The notes under the pieces were generated by a model. That model ran no database searches and had not been told where the DNA came from. It was given only the letters and a program-made list of their open reading frames with translations. Below are positions 1 to 9,017 of a stretch of DNA of 64,000 nucleotides, in pieces. Positions within the stretch are counted from its first letter, which is position 1; each line of letters begins with the position of its first letter. Origin of the DNA: Roseovarius sp. W115 (GTDB lineage Bacteria > Pseudomonadota > Alphaproteobacteria > Rhodobacterales > Rhodobacteraceae); the NCBI RefSeq assembly GCF_032842945.2, contig NZ_CP146606.1, forward strand, positions 1,802,501 through 1,866,500. The letters run 5' to 3'. The position numbers and the translations under genes are program-made.

Positions 1-173
1 AAGGCGTTCAGAAAGTCGAAATCGCGGACGGCGAAATTGAAGCTTTCAAGGCCAAGGCTGCTGATCCAATTCGGGAAGCGTGGATTGCTGATATGGAATC
101 CCAGGGCCTGCCAGGTCAGGAACTTTACGATCTTGTGATCAAGACACTCGAAGATCACCGCAGCGGAAGCTGA
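1..173 (+). CDS. dctP: TRAP transporter substrate-binding protein (DctP family), C-terminal end only
   Basis: About 56 C-terminal residues are present, read from base 3 to the TGA at 171-173; the rest lies before the window. The tail has the alternating acidic and aromatic pattern (REAW near the middle, then GLPGQELYDLV) typical of the last helix of DctP-type periplasmic solute receptors. The assignment leans on the neighbours: a DctQ gene starts 73 bases downstream and a DctM gene follows, giving the usual P-Q-M order. The protein would bind an organic acid or zwitterion in the periplasm and deliver it to the QM permease. The substrate cannot be read from this fragment. Confidence 0.75.
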   Translation, partial: GVQKVEIADGEIEAFKAKAADPIREAWIADMESQGLPGQELYDLVIKTLEDHRSGS

Positions 174-246
174 AGCTAAAAAGCCAGCAAACACAAGAAA
201 TCAGGCCGGGGAGTCCCTCGGCCTGAACACTATACAGGAGGGGACA

Positions 247-876
247 ATGGCCGGCGCATCCACTGTATTACAAGATTCCAGCCTGCTCAGTCGGCTGGAC
301 CGGGGCTTGCTACAGCTTGAACGTGTGTTCGCGCTCTTTAGTGGTCTTGCTGCCTTTTCCTTGATGTTTCTTGCCGCCTATTCGGTCAGTGGGCGCGAGT
401 TTTTTGGCGCACCTTTGCCCGGCTATGTCGATTGGATTGAGCTTTTGATGCCGCTTATTGCGATCATGGGGGTGTCCTATGTTCAGCGCGAAGGCGGGCA
501 TATTCGCATGGATATTCTGATTGGTCAGCTCAACGGCCGCATTCTCTGGGCGCTGGAATTGATCGCTATCCTGTTGATCTTGCTCCTGATGGTGGCGCTG
601 GTATGGGGGAGTTGGTCGCACTTTGATCGCAGCTTTGACATGAGCAAACCGCTGTGGAGCCGGGATAGCACGATAGATATTGGCCTGCCGATTTGGCCTG
701 CGAAACTTCTTGTCCCAGTCGCGTTTTCTGTTCTGTGTCTGCGCTTATGTTTGCAAGCTTGGGGATACGCGCGCGCGCTGGTGCTCGGGTTGGAACGGCC
801 CGTTGCAGTGCCTCTCAAGATGACAGTGGCAGAACAAGCTGCAGCGGAAGCAGAACAGTTGGAGGGTCGCGACTGA
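247..876 (+). CDS. dctQ: TRAP transporter small permease subunit (DctQ family)
   Basis: This 209-residue membrane protein has four hydrophobic segments (about residues 30-55, 62-80, 98-122 and 155-178), the layout of the small TRAP subunit. DctQ joins the large permease DctM in the inner membrane and helps dock the loaded periplasmic receptor; transport is driven by a sodium gradient. The start ATG at 247 follows a strong AGGAGGGG ribosome site. The stop overlaps the dctM start by one base (TGATG), so the two are translationally coupled. The C-terminal 30 residues are rich in Ala, Glu and Gln and probably cytoplasmic. The family call is secure; the transported compound is unknown. Confidence 0.9.
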   Translation: MAGASTVLQDSSLLSRLDRGLLQLERVFALFSGLAAFSLMFLAAYSVSGREFFGAPLPGYVDWIELLMPLIAIMGVSYVQREGGHIRMDILIGQLNGRILWALELIAILLILLLMVALVWGSWSHFDRSFDMSKPLWSRDSTIDIGLPIWPAKLLVPVAFSVLCLRLCLQAWGYARALVLGLERPVAVPLKMTVAEQAAAEAEQLEGRD

Positions 877-2273
877 TGGACCCAATAACAATCGGACTTT
901 GGACCACCGCCGGCATGTTGGCCATGGTTGTTCTCGGCATGCGCGTGGCGTTTGCTGCGGGTTTGGCTGGCTTCCTTGGGCTGATTTGGCTGCGTTGGAA
1001 TGGCTTTGACTATGATCCCGCCCGGTTCTGGAAGGCGGTTGAAATAAGCGTCAAGGTGGCAGGACAAGTGCCGCATTCAAAGGTATCGGCGCATGCGCTT
1101 AGCCTGATTCCGACATTCATTCTTATTGGATATTTGGCCTACTACGCCGGGTTGACACGTGCTCTTTTCGAAGCAGCAAAACGTTGGATCGCCTGGGTGC
1201 CGGGGGGCTTGGCGGTCTCGACAGTGTTCGCCACTGCAGGATTCGCTGCGGTCTCCGGGGCCAGCGTCGCCACGGCGGCGGTTTTTGCGCGGATCGCGAT
1301 CCCAGAGATGCTCAAAGTCGGCTACAACAAGCAATTTGCAGCAGGTGTCGTGGCTGCTGGTGGTACCCTGGCTAGCCTTATTCCGCCTTCTGCAATTCTG
1401 GTGATCTATGCATTGATCGTCGAACAGGACGTGGGAAAGCTTTTGCTGGCTGGTTTCATCCCCGGTGTCTTCTCGGCGTTTGTCTATGCCATTTTGATCA
1501 TCACTATCGCCATGGTTTTCAAATCGGTTGGGCCGCCTGTCAGCGGTTTTACATGGCGAGAGCGTTTCGCCTCGCTGCCACCGGCCTTGCCGATTGTCGC
1601 TGTGGTCGTGATTATCATCTTCTTTGTCTACAACCCTTTCGGCGATGCCTGGGGCACACCAACCGAAGGCGGTGCCGTGGGCGCTTTCATCGTGTTTCTC
1701 ATGGCACTCTATCGCGGTATGGGTTGGGGAGAGCTAAAGTCTGCACTCATTGAGACAGCGAAGCTCACTGTCATGATCTTCTCGATCATCTGGGGTGTGC
1801 TGATCTACGTTCGCTTCCTCGGTTTTGCCGACTTGCCTGGCGCGTTCTCAGATTGGCTGACCGCTTTGGAAATGTCACCGTGGCTCATTCTGGTCTGCAT
1901 CCTTTTGGCTTATGCGGTTCTTGGCATGTTCATGGATGCCATTGGCATGCTCTTGCTTACGCTGCCCGTGGTTTATCCTGCGGTTATGGCGCTCAATGGT
2001 GGAGAGGATGTTTTGGCCGTTGACAGCACCTTTGGCATGTCAGGTGAGATGTGCGCGATCTGGTTCGGCATCCTAGTTGTCAAAATGGCGGAGTTTTGTC
2101 TCATCACACCTCCTATTGGCCTCAACTGTTTCGTGGTTGCGGGCGTACGTGATGATCTGAGCGTGCAGGATGTGTTCAAGGGTGTGACGCCATTCTTCAT
2201 CGCAGATGCCATCACGATTGCCTTGCTCGTGGCCTTTCCAGCCATCGTGCTTTGGCTGCCGAGTTTGGCATAG
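876..2273 (+). CDS. dctM: TRAP transporter large permease subunit (DctM family)
   Basis: The product has 465 residues, within the usual range for DctM, and about twelve hydrophobic segments. It forms the sodium-coupled translocation pathway of the TRAP transporter. Family features seen are the AxxSGASVATAAVFARI stretch near residue 130 and the LITPPIGLNCFVVAG stretch near residue 410, both typical of DctM. The reading frame stays open upstream to 693, but the ATG at 876 is the right start: it overlaps the dctQ stop and gives the standard N-terminus, while the upstream part only shadows dctQ. Downstream after 68 bases lies a hydrolase gene on the same strand, probably cotranscribed. Confidence 0.92.
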   Translation: MDPITIGLWTTAGMLAMVVLGMRVAFAAGLAGFLGLIWLRWNGFDYDPARFWKAVEISVKVAGQVPHSKVSAHALSLIPTFILIGYLAYYAGLTRALFEAAKRWIAWVPGGLAVSTVFATAGFAAVSGASVATAAVFARIAIPEMLKVGYNKQFAAGVVAAGGTLASLIPPSAILVIYALIVEQDVGKLLLAGFIPGVFSAFVYAILIITIAMVFKSVGPPVSGFTWRERFASLPPALPIVAVVVIIIFFVYNPFGDAWGTPTEGGAVGAFIVFLMALYRGMGWGELKSALIETAKLTVMIFSIIWGVLIYVRFLGFADLPGAFSDWLTALEMSPWLILVCILLAYAVLGMFMDAIGMLLLTLPVVYPAVMALNGGEDVLAVDSTFGMSGEMCAIWFGILVVKMAEFCLITPPIGLNCFVVAGVRDDLSVQDVFKGVTPFFIADAITIALLVAFPAIVLWLPSLA

Positions 2274-2341
2274 ATCACAAAGAGAATTGCACTTCGGCTT
2301 TGAAACGCGAAAAGTAGCGCCAAGGGTCGGAGGCTTGCATC

Positions 2342-4354
2342 ATGAAAACCATCACTGAGTTTCCTCACGAGATTGAGGTGCTGGACCCGGTATTTATCGA
2401 GATGTCCGATGGCGTGCGCCTGGTTGCCAAAATCTGGAAACCCAAAGGCACGGAACAGGTTCCAGCTATCCTGGAATATCTGCCTTACCGCCGCAGTGAT
2501 GGCACTGCGGAGAGGGATGCGCTGACCCATCCGTATTTCGCAGGCCATGGCTATGCGGCGATCCGCGTGGATATGCGTGGCTCAGGTGACAGTGAAGGTG
2601 TAATGGAGGGGGAGTATCTCAAGCAGGAACAGGATGACGCGCTTGAGGTGATCAACTGGATAACCTCGCAACCGTGGTGCAGCGGCTCGGTGGGTATGAT
2701 TGGCATTTCGTGGGGCGGGTTCAACGGGTTGCAAGTGGCAGCACGGCAGCCCGAAGCGCTCAAGGCCATAGTATCCATTTGTTCGACCGATGATCGCTAT
2801 GCGGATGACATCCACTATATGGGCGGTTGCCTGATGATGGATAACCCATGGTGGTCCAGCTACATGTTTTCGCTCAACACCACCCCGCCAGACCCTTTGG
2901 TTGCCGGTAACAAGTGTCAAGAAATCTGGTTGGAGCGTCTTAGGGGCAGTGGGTTCTGGATTTCGGACTGGTTGCGGCATCAGCGCCGGGATGACTTCTG
3001 GAAACATGGTTCGGTCTGCGAGGATTTCTCGCAGATCAAGGCGGCGGTCTACGCTGTTGGTGGTTGGGCAGATGGGTATTCCAACGCCGTGTTTCGCCTT
3101 ATGGAAGGATTGGACAGCCCTTGTAAGGGTCTTGTAGGGCCGTGGGCGCACAAGTACCCGCATTTTGCCAAACCGGGTCCGGCGATTGGGTTTTTGCAAG
3201 AATGCCTGCGCTGGTGGGACTATTGGCTGAAAGGCATTGAGACCGGCATCATGGATGAACCCGCTCTGCGCGCTTGGGTGCAGGATGGTGTGTCGCCACA
3301 GACGTTTTACGACCATCGTCCGGGACGGTGGGCTGCAACCGAAAGCTGGCCGAGCCAACAGGTAAAGCAAGAGATTTGGCACCTCAACTCAACGGGTCTT
3401 GAGCCTGTGGCACAGAATGCCCAAGCATTGACTCTCTGTTCCCCTCAGACAGTCGGCATGGCTGGCGGCAGGTGGTGTGCCTTTGGGCTCGATCCCGACG
3501 GTCCCGGGGATCAGCGCGCCGAAGCGGGTGGGTCGCTGGTGTTTGATACTCCTGTACTGGAAGTGGATTTTAGCATTCTCGGTGCGCCGGAGCTTGAGCT
3601 AGAATTGGAAAGTGATCAGCCTGTGGCAATGATCGCTGCGGTGCTGAGTGACGTGATGCCTGATGGGGCCGCAACACGCGTCAGCTACGGTGTCCTCAAT
3701 CTGACGCACCGCGATGATCATGAACATCCTACGCCTTTGACCCCCGGCAAGCGCTATCGCGTGGGTCTCAAACTGAACGATTGTGGGCACAGGTTTGCGG
3801 CTGGCCACAAACTGCGTATCGCGCTTTCAACGACGTACTGGCCAGTGATCTGGCCCATGCCCGAAAAGGTCACGCTGCAGATTGTGACGGGGCAAAGTAC
3901 GGTTGCACTACCAGTGCGCCACGCCTCAGACCTGGATGCCGAACTACCAGAGTTTCTACCACCAGAAGGCGCTGAGCCTCTTGATATAGAACAGCTTTCC
4001 AATCCTGAATTTGAGAATGGGTTCCAAACTGATCTGATCACCGGAGAGGTCACCTATCGTCTCAAGGTGGATGAGGGCCGGGTGCGTCACAACGATCATG
4101 ATGGTTGGACCACAGCATCCACGCATGAAGAGATTTATCGCATTCACCCGGATGATCCATTGAGCGCATCGTTTGACGTGACGTGGACAGAGGAGGTGTC
4201 GCGCGGCGCGTGGCAAGTGACAACACGCACCCGAACACGCATGCACGCGACAAAGACGCACTTCGTTTTGAAAGGTGAACTAGAAGCGTATTTTGGCGAG
4301 GAAGAGATATACCGTCAAACCTGGGATGAGGAAATTCCCCGCGATCTGGTCTAG
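2342..4354 (+). CDS. CocE/NonD family alpha/beta hydrolase (X-Pro dipeptidyl-peptidase-like acylase/esterase)
   Basis: This 670-residue protein belongs to the CocE/NonD (peptidase S15-like) hydrolases. The N-terminal part is an alpha/beta hydrolase with the RGSGDSEG motif near residue 79 and the nucleophile elbow G-I-S-W-G-G around Ser123. The C-terminal part (about 370-670) is the beta-rich lid and jelly-roll region of the family (PepX_C). Such enzymes cut ester or amide bonds: cocaine esterase, glutaryl-7-ACA acylase, X-Pro peptidase. No signal peptide is visible, so it should act in the cytoplasm. Its place between a TRAP transporter and a catabolic cluster suggests it deacylates the imported substrate, but that is inference. 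Confidence 0.85.
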   Translation: MKTITEFPHEIEVLDPVFIEMSDGVRLVAKIWKPKGTEQVPAILEYLPYRRSDGTAERDALTHPYFAGHGYAAIRVDMRGSGDSEGVMEGEYLKQEQDDALEVINWITSQPWCSGSVGMIGISWGGFNGLQVAARQPEALKAIVSICSTDDRYADDIHYMGGCLMMDNPWWSSYMFSLNTTPPDPLVAGNKCQEIWLERLRGSGFWISDWLRHQRRDDFWKHGSVCEDFSQIKAAVYAVGGWADGYSNAVFRLMEGLDSPCKGLVGPWAHKYPHFAKPGPAIGFLQECLRWWDYWLKGIETGIMDEPALRAWVQDGVSPQTFYDHRPGRWAATESWPSQQVKQEIWHLNSTGLEPVAQNAQALTLCSPQTVGMAGGRWCAFGLDPDGPGDQRAEAGGSLVFDTPVLEVDFSILGAPELELELESDQPVAMIAAVLSDVMPDGAATRVSYGVLNLTHRDDHEHPTPLTPGKRYRVGLKLNDCGHRFAAGHKLRIALSTTYWPVIWPMPEKVTLQIVTGQSTVALPVRHASDLDAELPEFLPPEGAEPLDIEQLSNPEFENGFQTDLITGEVTYRLKVDEGRVRHNDHDGWTTASTHEEIYRIHPDDPLSASFDVTWTEEVSRGAWQVTTRTRTRMHATKTHFVLKGELEAYFGEEEIYRQTWDEEIPRDLV

Positions 4355-4417
4355 GCGGGCTTCGGTAAACGTGTTCAACATGGACAGACGGATTTTTGAT
4401 CTGATTGGCCATGTTTC

Positions 4418-5413
4418 ATGCCCGAAGATACGCAATTCAATATCCTTGTTGTCGTGACGCCGCATTTCAATGTGCTGGCCACAATGGGATTTCTCGATCC
4501 GTTTCGCGCGGCGAACTATCTGGAGGGGCAGGTGCGTTTCCGTTGGCAGATCGCGTCCGAGGCGGGTGGTCCTTGTATGGCCAGCAATGGCATTGAGGTG
4601 ACGACACGAGCCTTGCCAGAAGACCGGGCCGACTTGGTGGTCGTCTCCAGCAGTTGGACACCTGAACGCCACAGCACGCCTGCCTTGCAATCCGCTTTGC
4701 GGCGCTGGGCGCGACAGGGGGCCACTTTGGCGGGACTCGATACAGGGGCTTTCATTCTTGCCGAGGCAGGATTGCTCACCAATAAGCGCGCCACGGTTCA
4801 CTACGAACATATTGATGCCTTTGGCGAGACTCATCCGGAGTGTGAGGTCAGCGAAGAGCTCTTTGTCTTTGACGGCAATCGTCTCACCTGTGCCGGTGGG
4901 AGCGCATCGACGGATTTTGCCCTTAACATTCTGCGCGGGTTGGAGGGTGATGCGCTTGCCAACGATGCGGCACGCTACATCCTGCATCAAAGCGTACGCC
5001 CTATGGGCAGCCCACAAAATGCGGCACCGGTCGAACCATTGGGAAACACGGCGCCCGGGTCGGTCCGGCGGGCGATTTCCATCATGGAAAAGAACCTGGA
5101 GACGCCGCTTTCGATTGCCGAGGTCTGCCAACAGGCGCGCATTTCGCACCGACAACTGGACCGGTTGTTTCGCGACTATGTGAAAAAGACGCCGCAGCTG
5201 TATTACCGTGATATTCGCCTTGATCGTGCGCGTGGATTGGTCACACAAACCGAGATGCCTTTGTCTGAAGTGGCCGTTGCCTCTGGCTTTGCCAATCAAG
5301 TCCATTTCAGCCGGGCCTACAAAGCGCGATTCGGGCTGCCGCCGCTCAAAGATCGGATTGAAGGTCGGGTTCCGTTTGAGTTTCGCGCCTGGCCGATGCA
5401 TCGCAAGGCATGA
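4418..5413 (+). CDS. GlxA-family transcriptional regulator (DJ-1/PfpI-like domain plus AraC HTH)
   Basis: A 331-residue regulator with an N-terminal class I glutamine amidotransferase-like (DJ-1/PfpI) sensor domain (about 8-175) and a C-terminal AraC-type double helix-turn-helix (about 215-320, with ISHRQLDRLFRDY and the second-helix region LSEVAVASGFANQVHFSRAYK). The same architecture is found in GbdR and CdhR, which control glycine betaine and carnitine catabolism in pseudomonads by sensing the quaternary ammonium compound. It sits 104 bases before the Rieske oxygenase gene on the same strand and is the likely activator of the cluster at 5518-10687. The ligand is not identifiable from sequence. 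The ribosome site before 4418 is weak. Confidence 0.88.
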   Translation: MPEDTQFNILVVVTPHFNVLATMGFLDPFRAANYLEGQVRFRWQIASEAGGPCMASNGIEVTTRALPEDRADLVVVSSSWTPERHSTPALQSALRRWARQGATLAGLDTGAFILAEAGLLTNKRATVHYEHIDAFGETHPECEVSEELFVFDGNRLTCAGGSASTDFALNILRGLEGDALANDAARYILHQSVRPMGSPQNAAPVEPLGNTAPGSVRRAISIMEKNLETPLSIAEVCQQARISHRQLDRLFRDYVKKTPQLYYRDIRLDRARGLVTQTEMPLSEVAVASGFANQVHFSRAYKARFGLPPLKDRIEGRVPFEFRAWPMHRKA

Positions 5414-5517
5414 CAAACGGGTGTTATGGCGAATAAAGTTAAATTTCAGACGAGCAAGATGGCATAAGTTGATGTTGTTAAGGTTCAGAATACCCGAGCG
5501 CAAAAAGGGAGATTGCT

Positions 5518-6657
5518 ATGACCGAACGGCCCAATCAGTCAGAATTCGAAGCCATTTCCCGGGGCTATTCCGCTGATGCGTCAAAATCGCTGTCACTGCG
5601 CGCTGAAGCCTATGTCGAGCCGCGCTGGTACGACATTGATCAAAGGGCCGTGTTTGCCAAGACCTGGCAATGGGTGTGTCACGTTGAGAAACTGCGCAAC
5701 CCCGGATCCTATTTGACCACTCAGATTGCAGGCCATCCCATTGCAATTGTCCGCGACCGCGAGGGCGCATTGCGTGCCTTTTACAATGTTTGCAAGCACC
5801 GTGCGCATGAGCTTTTGTCAGGCGAAGGCGAGACGACGCGCATCATGTGCCCGTACCATGCCTGGGTCTATAAACTTGACGGTCAACTCGTGCGCGCACC
5901 CGAGACCGAAGGTCTTAAGGACTTCGATATGGGGCAGATCTGTCTCGATCAGGTACAGGTCGAAGAATTCTGCGGGTTTGTGTTCGTTAACCTTGATCCT
6001 AAGGCCGCATCTCTGAGTGAGCAGTCGGGCGACCTGGAAACGGAAATACGCCACTGGGCTCCGGATATCGAGCAACTGACCTTTGGCCGTCGCCTAACCT
6101 ATGACATCAAGTCCAACTGGAAGAACGTCGTCGACAATTTTCTCGAATGCTACCACTGCCCGACAGCACACAAGGATTTCTGCGATCTGGTCGACATGGA
6201 CACCTACAAGGTCACGACGCATGGAATTTATTCCTCGCATATGGCCGATGCGGGCAAAGGGTCAAACACGGCTTATGACGTCTCAAACGCTACGGTGCGC
6301 ACCCATGCTGTCTGGTGGCTTTGGCCGACAACTTGCCTGATGCGCTATCCGGGGCGGTCGTCGATGATCGTTCTCAACATCATTCCTGTTGGACCTGACC
6401 GAACGTTGGAAACCTATGATTTCTTCCTTGAGACACCTGACCCGGATCCGATGGAGCTTGATGCGATGCGCTATCTTGACGAGGTGCTTCAGGTCGAGGA
6501 CATCAATCTGGTCGAAAGCGTGCAGCGCGGGATGAACACACCCGCCTTCACCCAAGGACGCATTGTCAATGATCCGTCAGGCTCGGGCAAATCCGAGCAT
6601 GCGGTGCACCACTTCCATGGGTTGGTTTTGGACGCTTACGAACGAGCCGTAGGATGA
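5518..6657 (+). CDS. Rieske non-heme iron oxygenase, alpha subunit (GbcA/stachydrine-demethylase-like)
   Basis: A 379-residue ring-hydroxylating-type oxygenase. The Rieske [2Fe-2S] ligands are visible as C92-x-H94 and C111-x2-H114. The mononuclear iron site is D206 (bridging), H213 and H218 within DNFLECYHCPTAH, with D328 a candidate third ligand. Members close in layout demethylate quaternary amines (glycine betaine GbcA, stachydrine Stc2, carnitine CntA) rather than aromatic rings. No reductase or ferredoxin partner is encoded next to it, so electrons must come from elsewhere. A GAG-rich ribosome site (aaagggagattgct) precedes the ATG. It overlaps the sulfatase gene by four bases (ATGA), indicating tight coupling. 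The substrate is inferred only as an N-methylated or hydroxylatable solute. Confidence 0.85.
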   Translation: MTERPNQSEFEAISRGYSADASKSLSLRAEAYVEPRWYDIDQRAVFAKTWQWVCHVEKLRNPGSYLTTQIAGHPIAIVRDREGALRAFYNVCKHRAHELLSGEGETTRIMCPYHAWVYKLDGQLVRAPETEGLKDFDMGQICLDQVQVEEFCGFVFVNLDPKAASLSEQSGDLETEIRHWAPDIEQLTFGRRLTYDIKSNWKNVVDNFLECYHCPTAHKDFCDLVDMDTYKVTTHGIYSSHMADAGKGSNTAYDVSNATVRTHAVWWLWPTTCLMRYPGRSSMIVLNIIPVGPDRTLETYDFFLETPDPDPMELDAMRYLDEVLQVEDINLVESVQRGMNTPAFTQGRIVNDPSGSGKSEHAVHHFHGLVLDAYERAVG

Positions 6658-8195
6658 GCGCCGATGTGCCAAACATCGTTGTCATTATGGCCGATCAACT
6701 GGCCCCGCACTTTACCGGGGCGTACGGACATCCCATAGCCAAGACACCGCACCTAGATGCTTTGGCTGCGCGCGGGGTGCGGTTTGATGCGGCCTATTGC
6801 AACTCGCCTCTCTGCGCGCCCTCGCGCTTTGCTTTCATGTCTGGCCAACTTATCAGCCGGATTGCCGCCTATGACAACGCGTCCGAGTTTCGCGCCTCTG
6901 TTCCGACTTTTGCACATTACATGCGGATGCTGGGCTATCGAACCTGCCTGAGTGGCAAGATGCACTTTGTTGGCCCGGATCAGATGCATGGCTTTCAGGA
7001 CCGGGTCACGACCGACATATACCCGGCTGATTTTGCCTGGACGCCGGATTGGGAAGCTGCCGATGAGCGGATCGATAAGTGGTATCACAATATGCAGACG
7101 GTCAAGGAAAGCGGACCGGCGGTGGCCACGTTCCAGACCGACTATGACGATGAGGTCGGTTTTGCCGCGCGTCGTTGGTTGATTGACCGAGGACGGGATC
7201 GCGCGGCAGGGGATGCAGCACCATTTCTATTGGTGGCGAGTTTCATTCACCCACATGATCCATATGTGGCGAAACCGGAATGGTGGAACCTTTATTCCGA
7301 CGATCAAATTGACATGCCCGAGGTCGGTTTACCGCCGGAGGCGCAAGATCCCTTCTCCAAACGGATCATGGACGGCATCGAAGCCAGCTACGTGCCCCTA
7401 ACCGACGAAGAAGTGCGCCGTGCGCGCCGTGCCTATCTTGCCAATGTCAGCTACTTCGACAGCAAAATCGGTGAGATCGTCAAAACGCTCGATGAGATGG
7501 GTGAAACCGAGAACACCATAGTCATTGTCACGGCGGATCACGGTGACATGCTCGGCGCGCGTGGGTTGTGGTACAAGATGAATTTCTTTGAACATTCCGC
7601 ACGCGTCCCGCTGGTCATGGCCGGACCGGGCGTTGCGCAGGGCGTTGTGTCAAACGCCTGTTCACTGGTTGATATGTTGCCGACATTCGTAGACTTGGGC
7701 GGTGGCGATACCGGTATCTTTGGGGAACCGGTTGATGGCCGCAGCCTGGTTCCGCTTATGCGCGGCGAAACGGATACCGCAGATGAAGCCATCGGCGAGT
7801 ATTGCGCGGAAATGACGCCTGCGCCGGTGTTCATGATCCGCCGAGGTCGATTCAAATTCATACACTGCGATGTTGATCCGCCGCAGCTCTATGATCTGGA
7901 AAATGACCCCTCAGAGCTGGTCAATCTGGCCAATGACGCCGCCTATACCGAACAGGCAGCAGCGTTTGCTTCAGAAGTCACCGCGCGTTGGGACAGCGAG
8001 AAGCTAAAAACCGACATTGTCTCCACGCAACGCACACGGCGCGCGTTGCATGCGGCGATGGAGGCTGGTGCATCGGAAACCTGGGACTACAACCCGCCAC
8101 GTGATGCAAGCCAGGAATATGTGCGTAACCACATGGACTGGACGGTTGCCGCGTCCCGCTACAGGTTCCCGCCACTTGGAAAGGAAGAAGGATGA
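6654..8195 (+). CDS. betC: Type I sulfatase closely resembling choline-sulfatase BetC
   Basis: A 513-residue alkaline-phosphatase-superfamily sulfatase. The signature C54-A-P-S-R58 carries the cysteine converted to formylglycine, and MADQ near residue 12 supplies a metal-binding Asp. Long stretches recall Sinorhizobium BetC from memory: YCNSPLCAPSR, SGKMHFVGPDQMHGF, DIYPADFAWTPDW, SFIHPHDPYVA, DHGDMLGARGLWYKMNFFE, and the C-terminal choline-sulfatase tail ending at SRYRFPPLG. BetC cleaves choline-O-sulfate to choline and sulfate in the cytoplasm. No betA, betB or betI lies nearby; the neighbours are a Rieske oxygenase and dehydrogenases. The true substrate may therefore be another sulfate ester of a small amine or alcohol. 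It overlaps both flanking genes by four bases. Confidence 0.85.
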   Translation: MSADVPNIVVIMADQLAPHFTGAYGHPIAKTPHLDALAARGVRFDAAYCNSPLCAPSRFAFMSGQLISRIAAYDNASEFRASVPTFAHYMRMLGYRTCLSGKMHFVGPDQMHGFQDRVTTDIYPADFAWTPDWEAADERIDKWYHNMQTVKESGPAVATFQTDYDDEVGFAARRWLIDRGRDRAAGDAAPFLLVASFIHPHDPYVAKPEWWNLYSDDQIDMPEVGLPPEAQDPFSKRIMDGIEASYVPLTDEEVRRARRAYLANVSYFDSKIGEIVKTLDEMGETENTIVIVTADHGDMLGARGLWYKMNFFEHSARVPLVMAGPGVAQGVVSNACSLVDMLPTFVDLGGGDTGIFGEPVDGRSLVPLMRGETDTADEAIGEYCAEMTPAPVFMIRRGRFKFIHCDVDPPQLYDLENDPSELVNLANDAAYTEQAAAFASEVTARWDSEKLKTDIVSTQRTRRALHAAMEAGASETWDYNPPRDASQEYVRNHMDWTVAASRYRFPPLGKEEG

Positions 8196-8983
8196 TCTTG
8201 AAGGGTAAAGTGGCCGTTGTCACGGGTGGTCGTGGGGGCATAGGGCGCGCAATCTGTGACCGGTTCGAGCGTGAAGGCGCGACGGTCTATGCTGCAGACC
8301 TAAATGCGTCTGGATCGTTTGGAAAACCTGAGGACAGTGCTCGTTTTCTCAAGCTGGACGTGACCAGCGAAGATAATGTTCGCACTGTCATGGACCATGT
8401 TGGCACTGAACACCAACGTTTGGACATTCTGGTCAATGCCGCCGGAATTGAGATCGAGAAGACGATTGAAGAGACCAGTTTAGAGGAGTGGAACCAGTCC
8501 TTTGCAGTGAATGTGACGGGTACATTTCTGACTTCGAAGTATGCGCTGCCCCTCATGCGGAAAGCAGCGCAAGGGGCGACTAGCGCCAGCATTATCAACT
8601 TTGGTTCTTATGACGGGTTTATCGCCGACCCTGGTCTGGCGGCCTATTGCGCCACGAAAGGAGCCGTTCACGCACTCACCCGTGCGATGGCCTGTGACCA
8701 TGGCCCAGAAGGTATCCGAGTAAACGCTATCTGCCCCGGCTATGTCGATACGCCGATGTTGCAGAGCTTTTTCACCGGGGAAGGTTCAGGCGGTGGCGGC
8801 CAGAGCATTGATCAATTGCAAAAGGCTGTGCGCGATGTGCATCCCATGCGCACTTATGGCACGCCCGAGGACATCGCCAATCTGGTAAACTGGTTGGCCA
8901 GCGACGAAGCGCGCTATGCCTCGGGGCAGCTTTGGGTGCTGGATGGCGGGTTGTCGGCCCAAGTGCAGCAGATGCGGTTGTGA
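8192..8983 (+). CDS. Short-chain dehydrogenase/reductase (classical SDR), first of a tandem pair
   Basis: A 263-residue classical SDR with the cofactor motif TGGRGGIGRA near residue 11, NAAG near residue 87, catalytic Ser in NFGSYDG and the YxxxK motif in AAYCATKGA near residue 155. An acidic Asp after beta-2 (AADLN) favours NAD over NADP. It would oxidise a hydroxyl group of a pathway intermediate or reduce a ketone. It starts inside the end of the sulfatase gene (four-base overlap) and is followed after 34 bases by a second SDR of similar sequence. The two share D-P-G-x-A-x-Y around the active site and AICPGxxxTxML further on, so they are probably paralogues with related substrates. Confidence 0.88.
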   Translation: MILKGKVAVVTGGRGGIGRAICDRFEREGATVYAADLNASGSFGKPEDSARFLKLDVTSEDNVRTVMDHVGTEHQRLDILVNAAGIEIEKTIEETSLEEWNQSFAVNVTGTFLTSKYALPLMRKAAQGATSASIINFGSYDGFIADPGLAAYCATKGAVHALTRAMACDHGPEGIRVNAICPGYVDTPMLQSFFTGEGSGGGGQSIDQLQKAVRDVHPMRTYGTPEDIANLVNWLASDEARYASGQLWVLDGGLSAQVQQMRL

Positions 8984-9017
8984 GCGTCTTGCGAAAAGTG
9001 AAACACAGGTGAGTGTG

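Noticed and set aside
4280..5503. A 407-codon leftward open frame opposite the GlxA regulator gene
   Set aside because: It is antisense to a regulator with clear family motifs, has no recognisable domain and no ribosome site; high-GC genes often leave such mirror frames.
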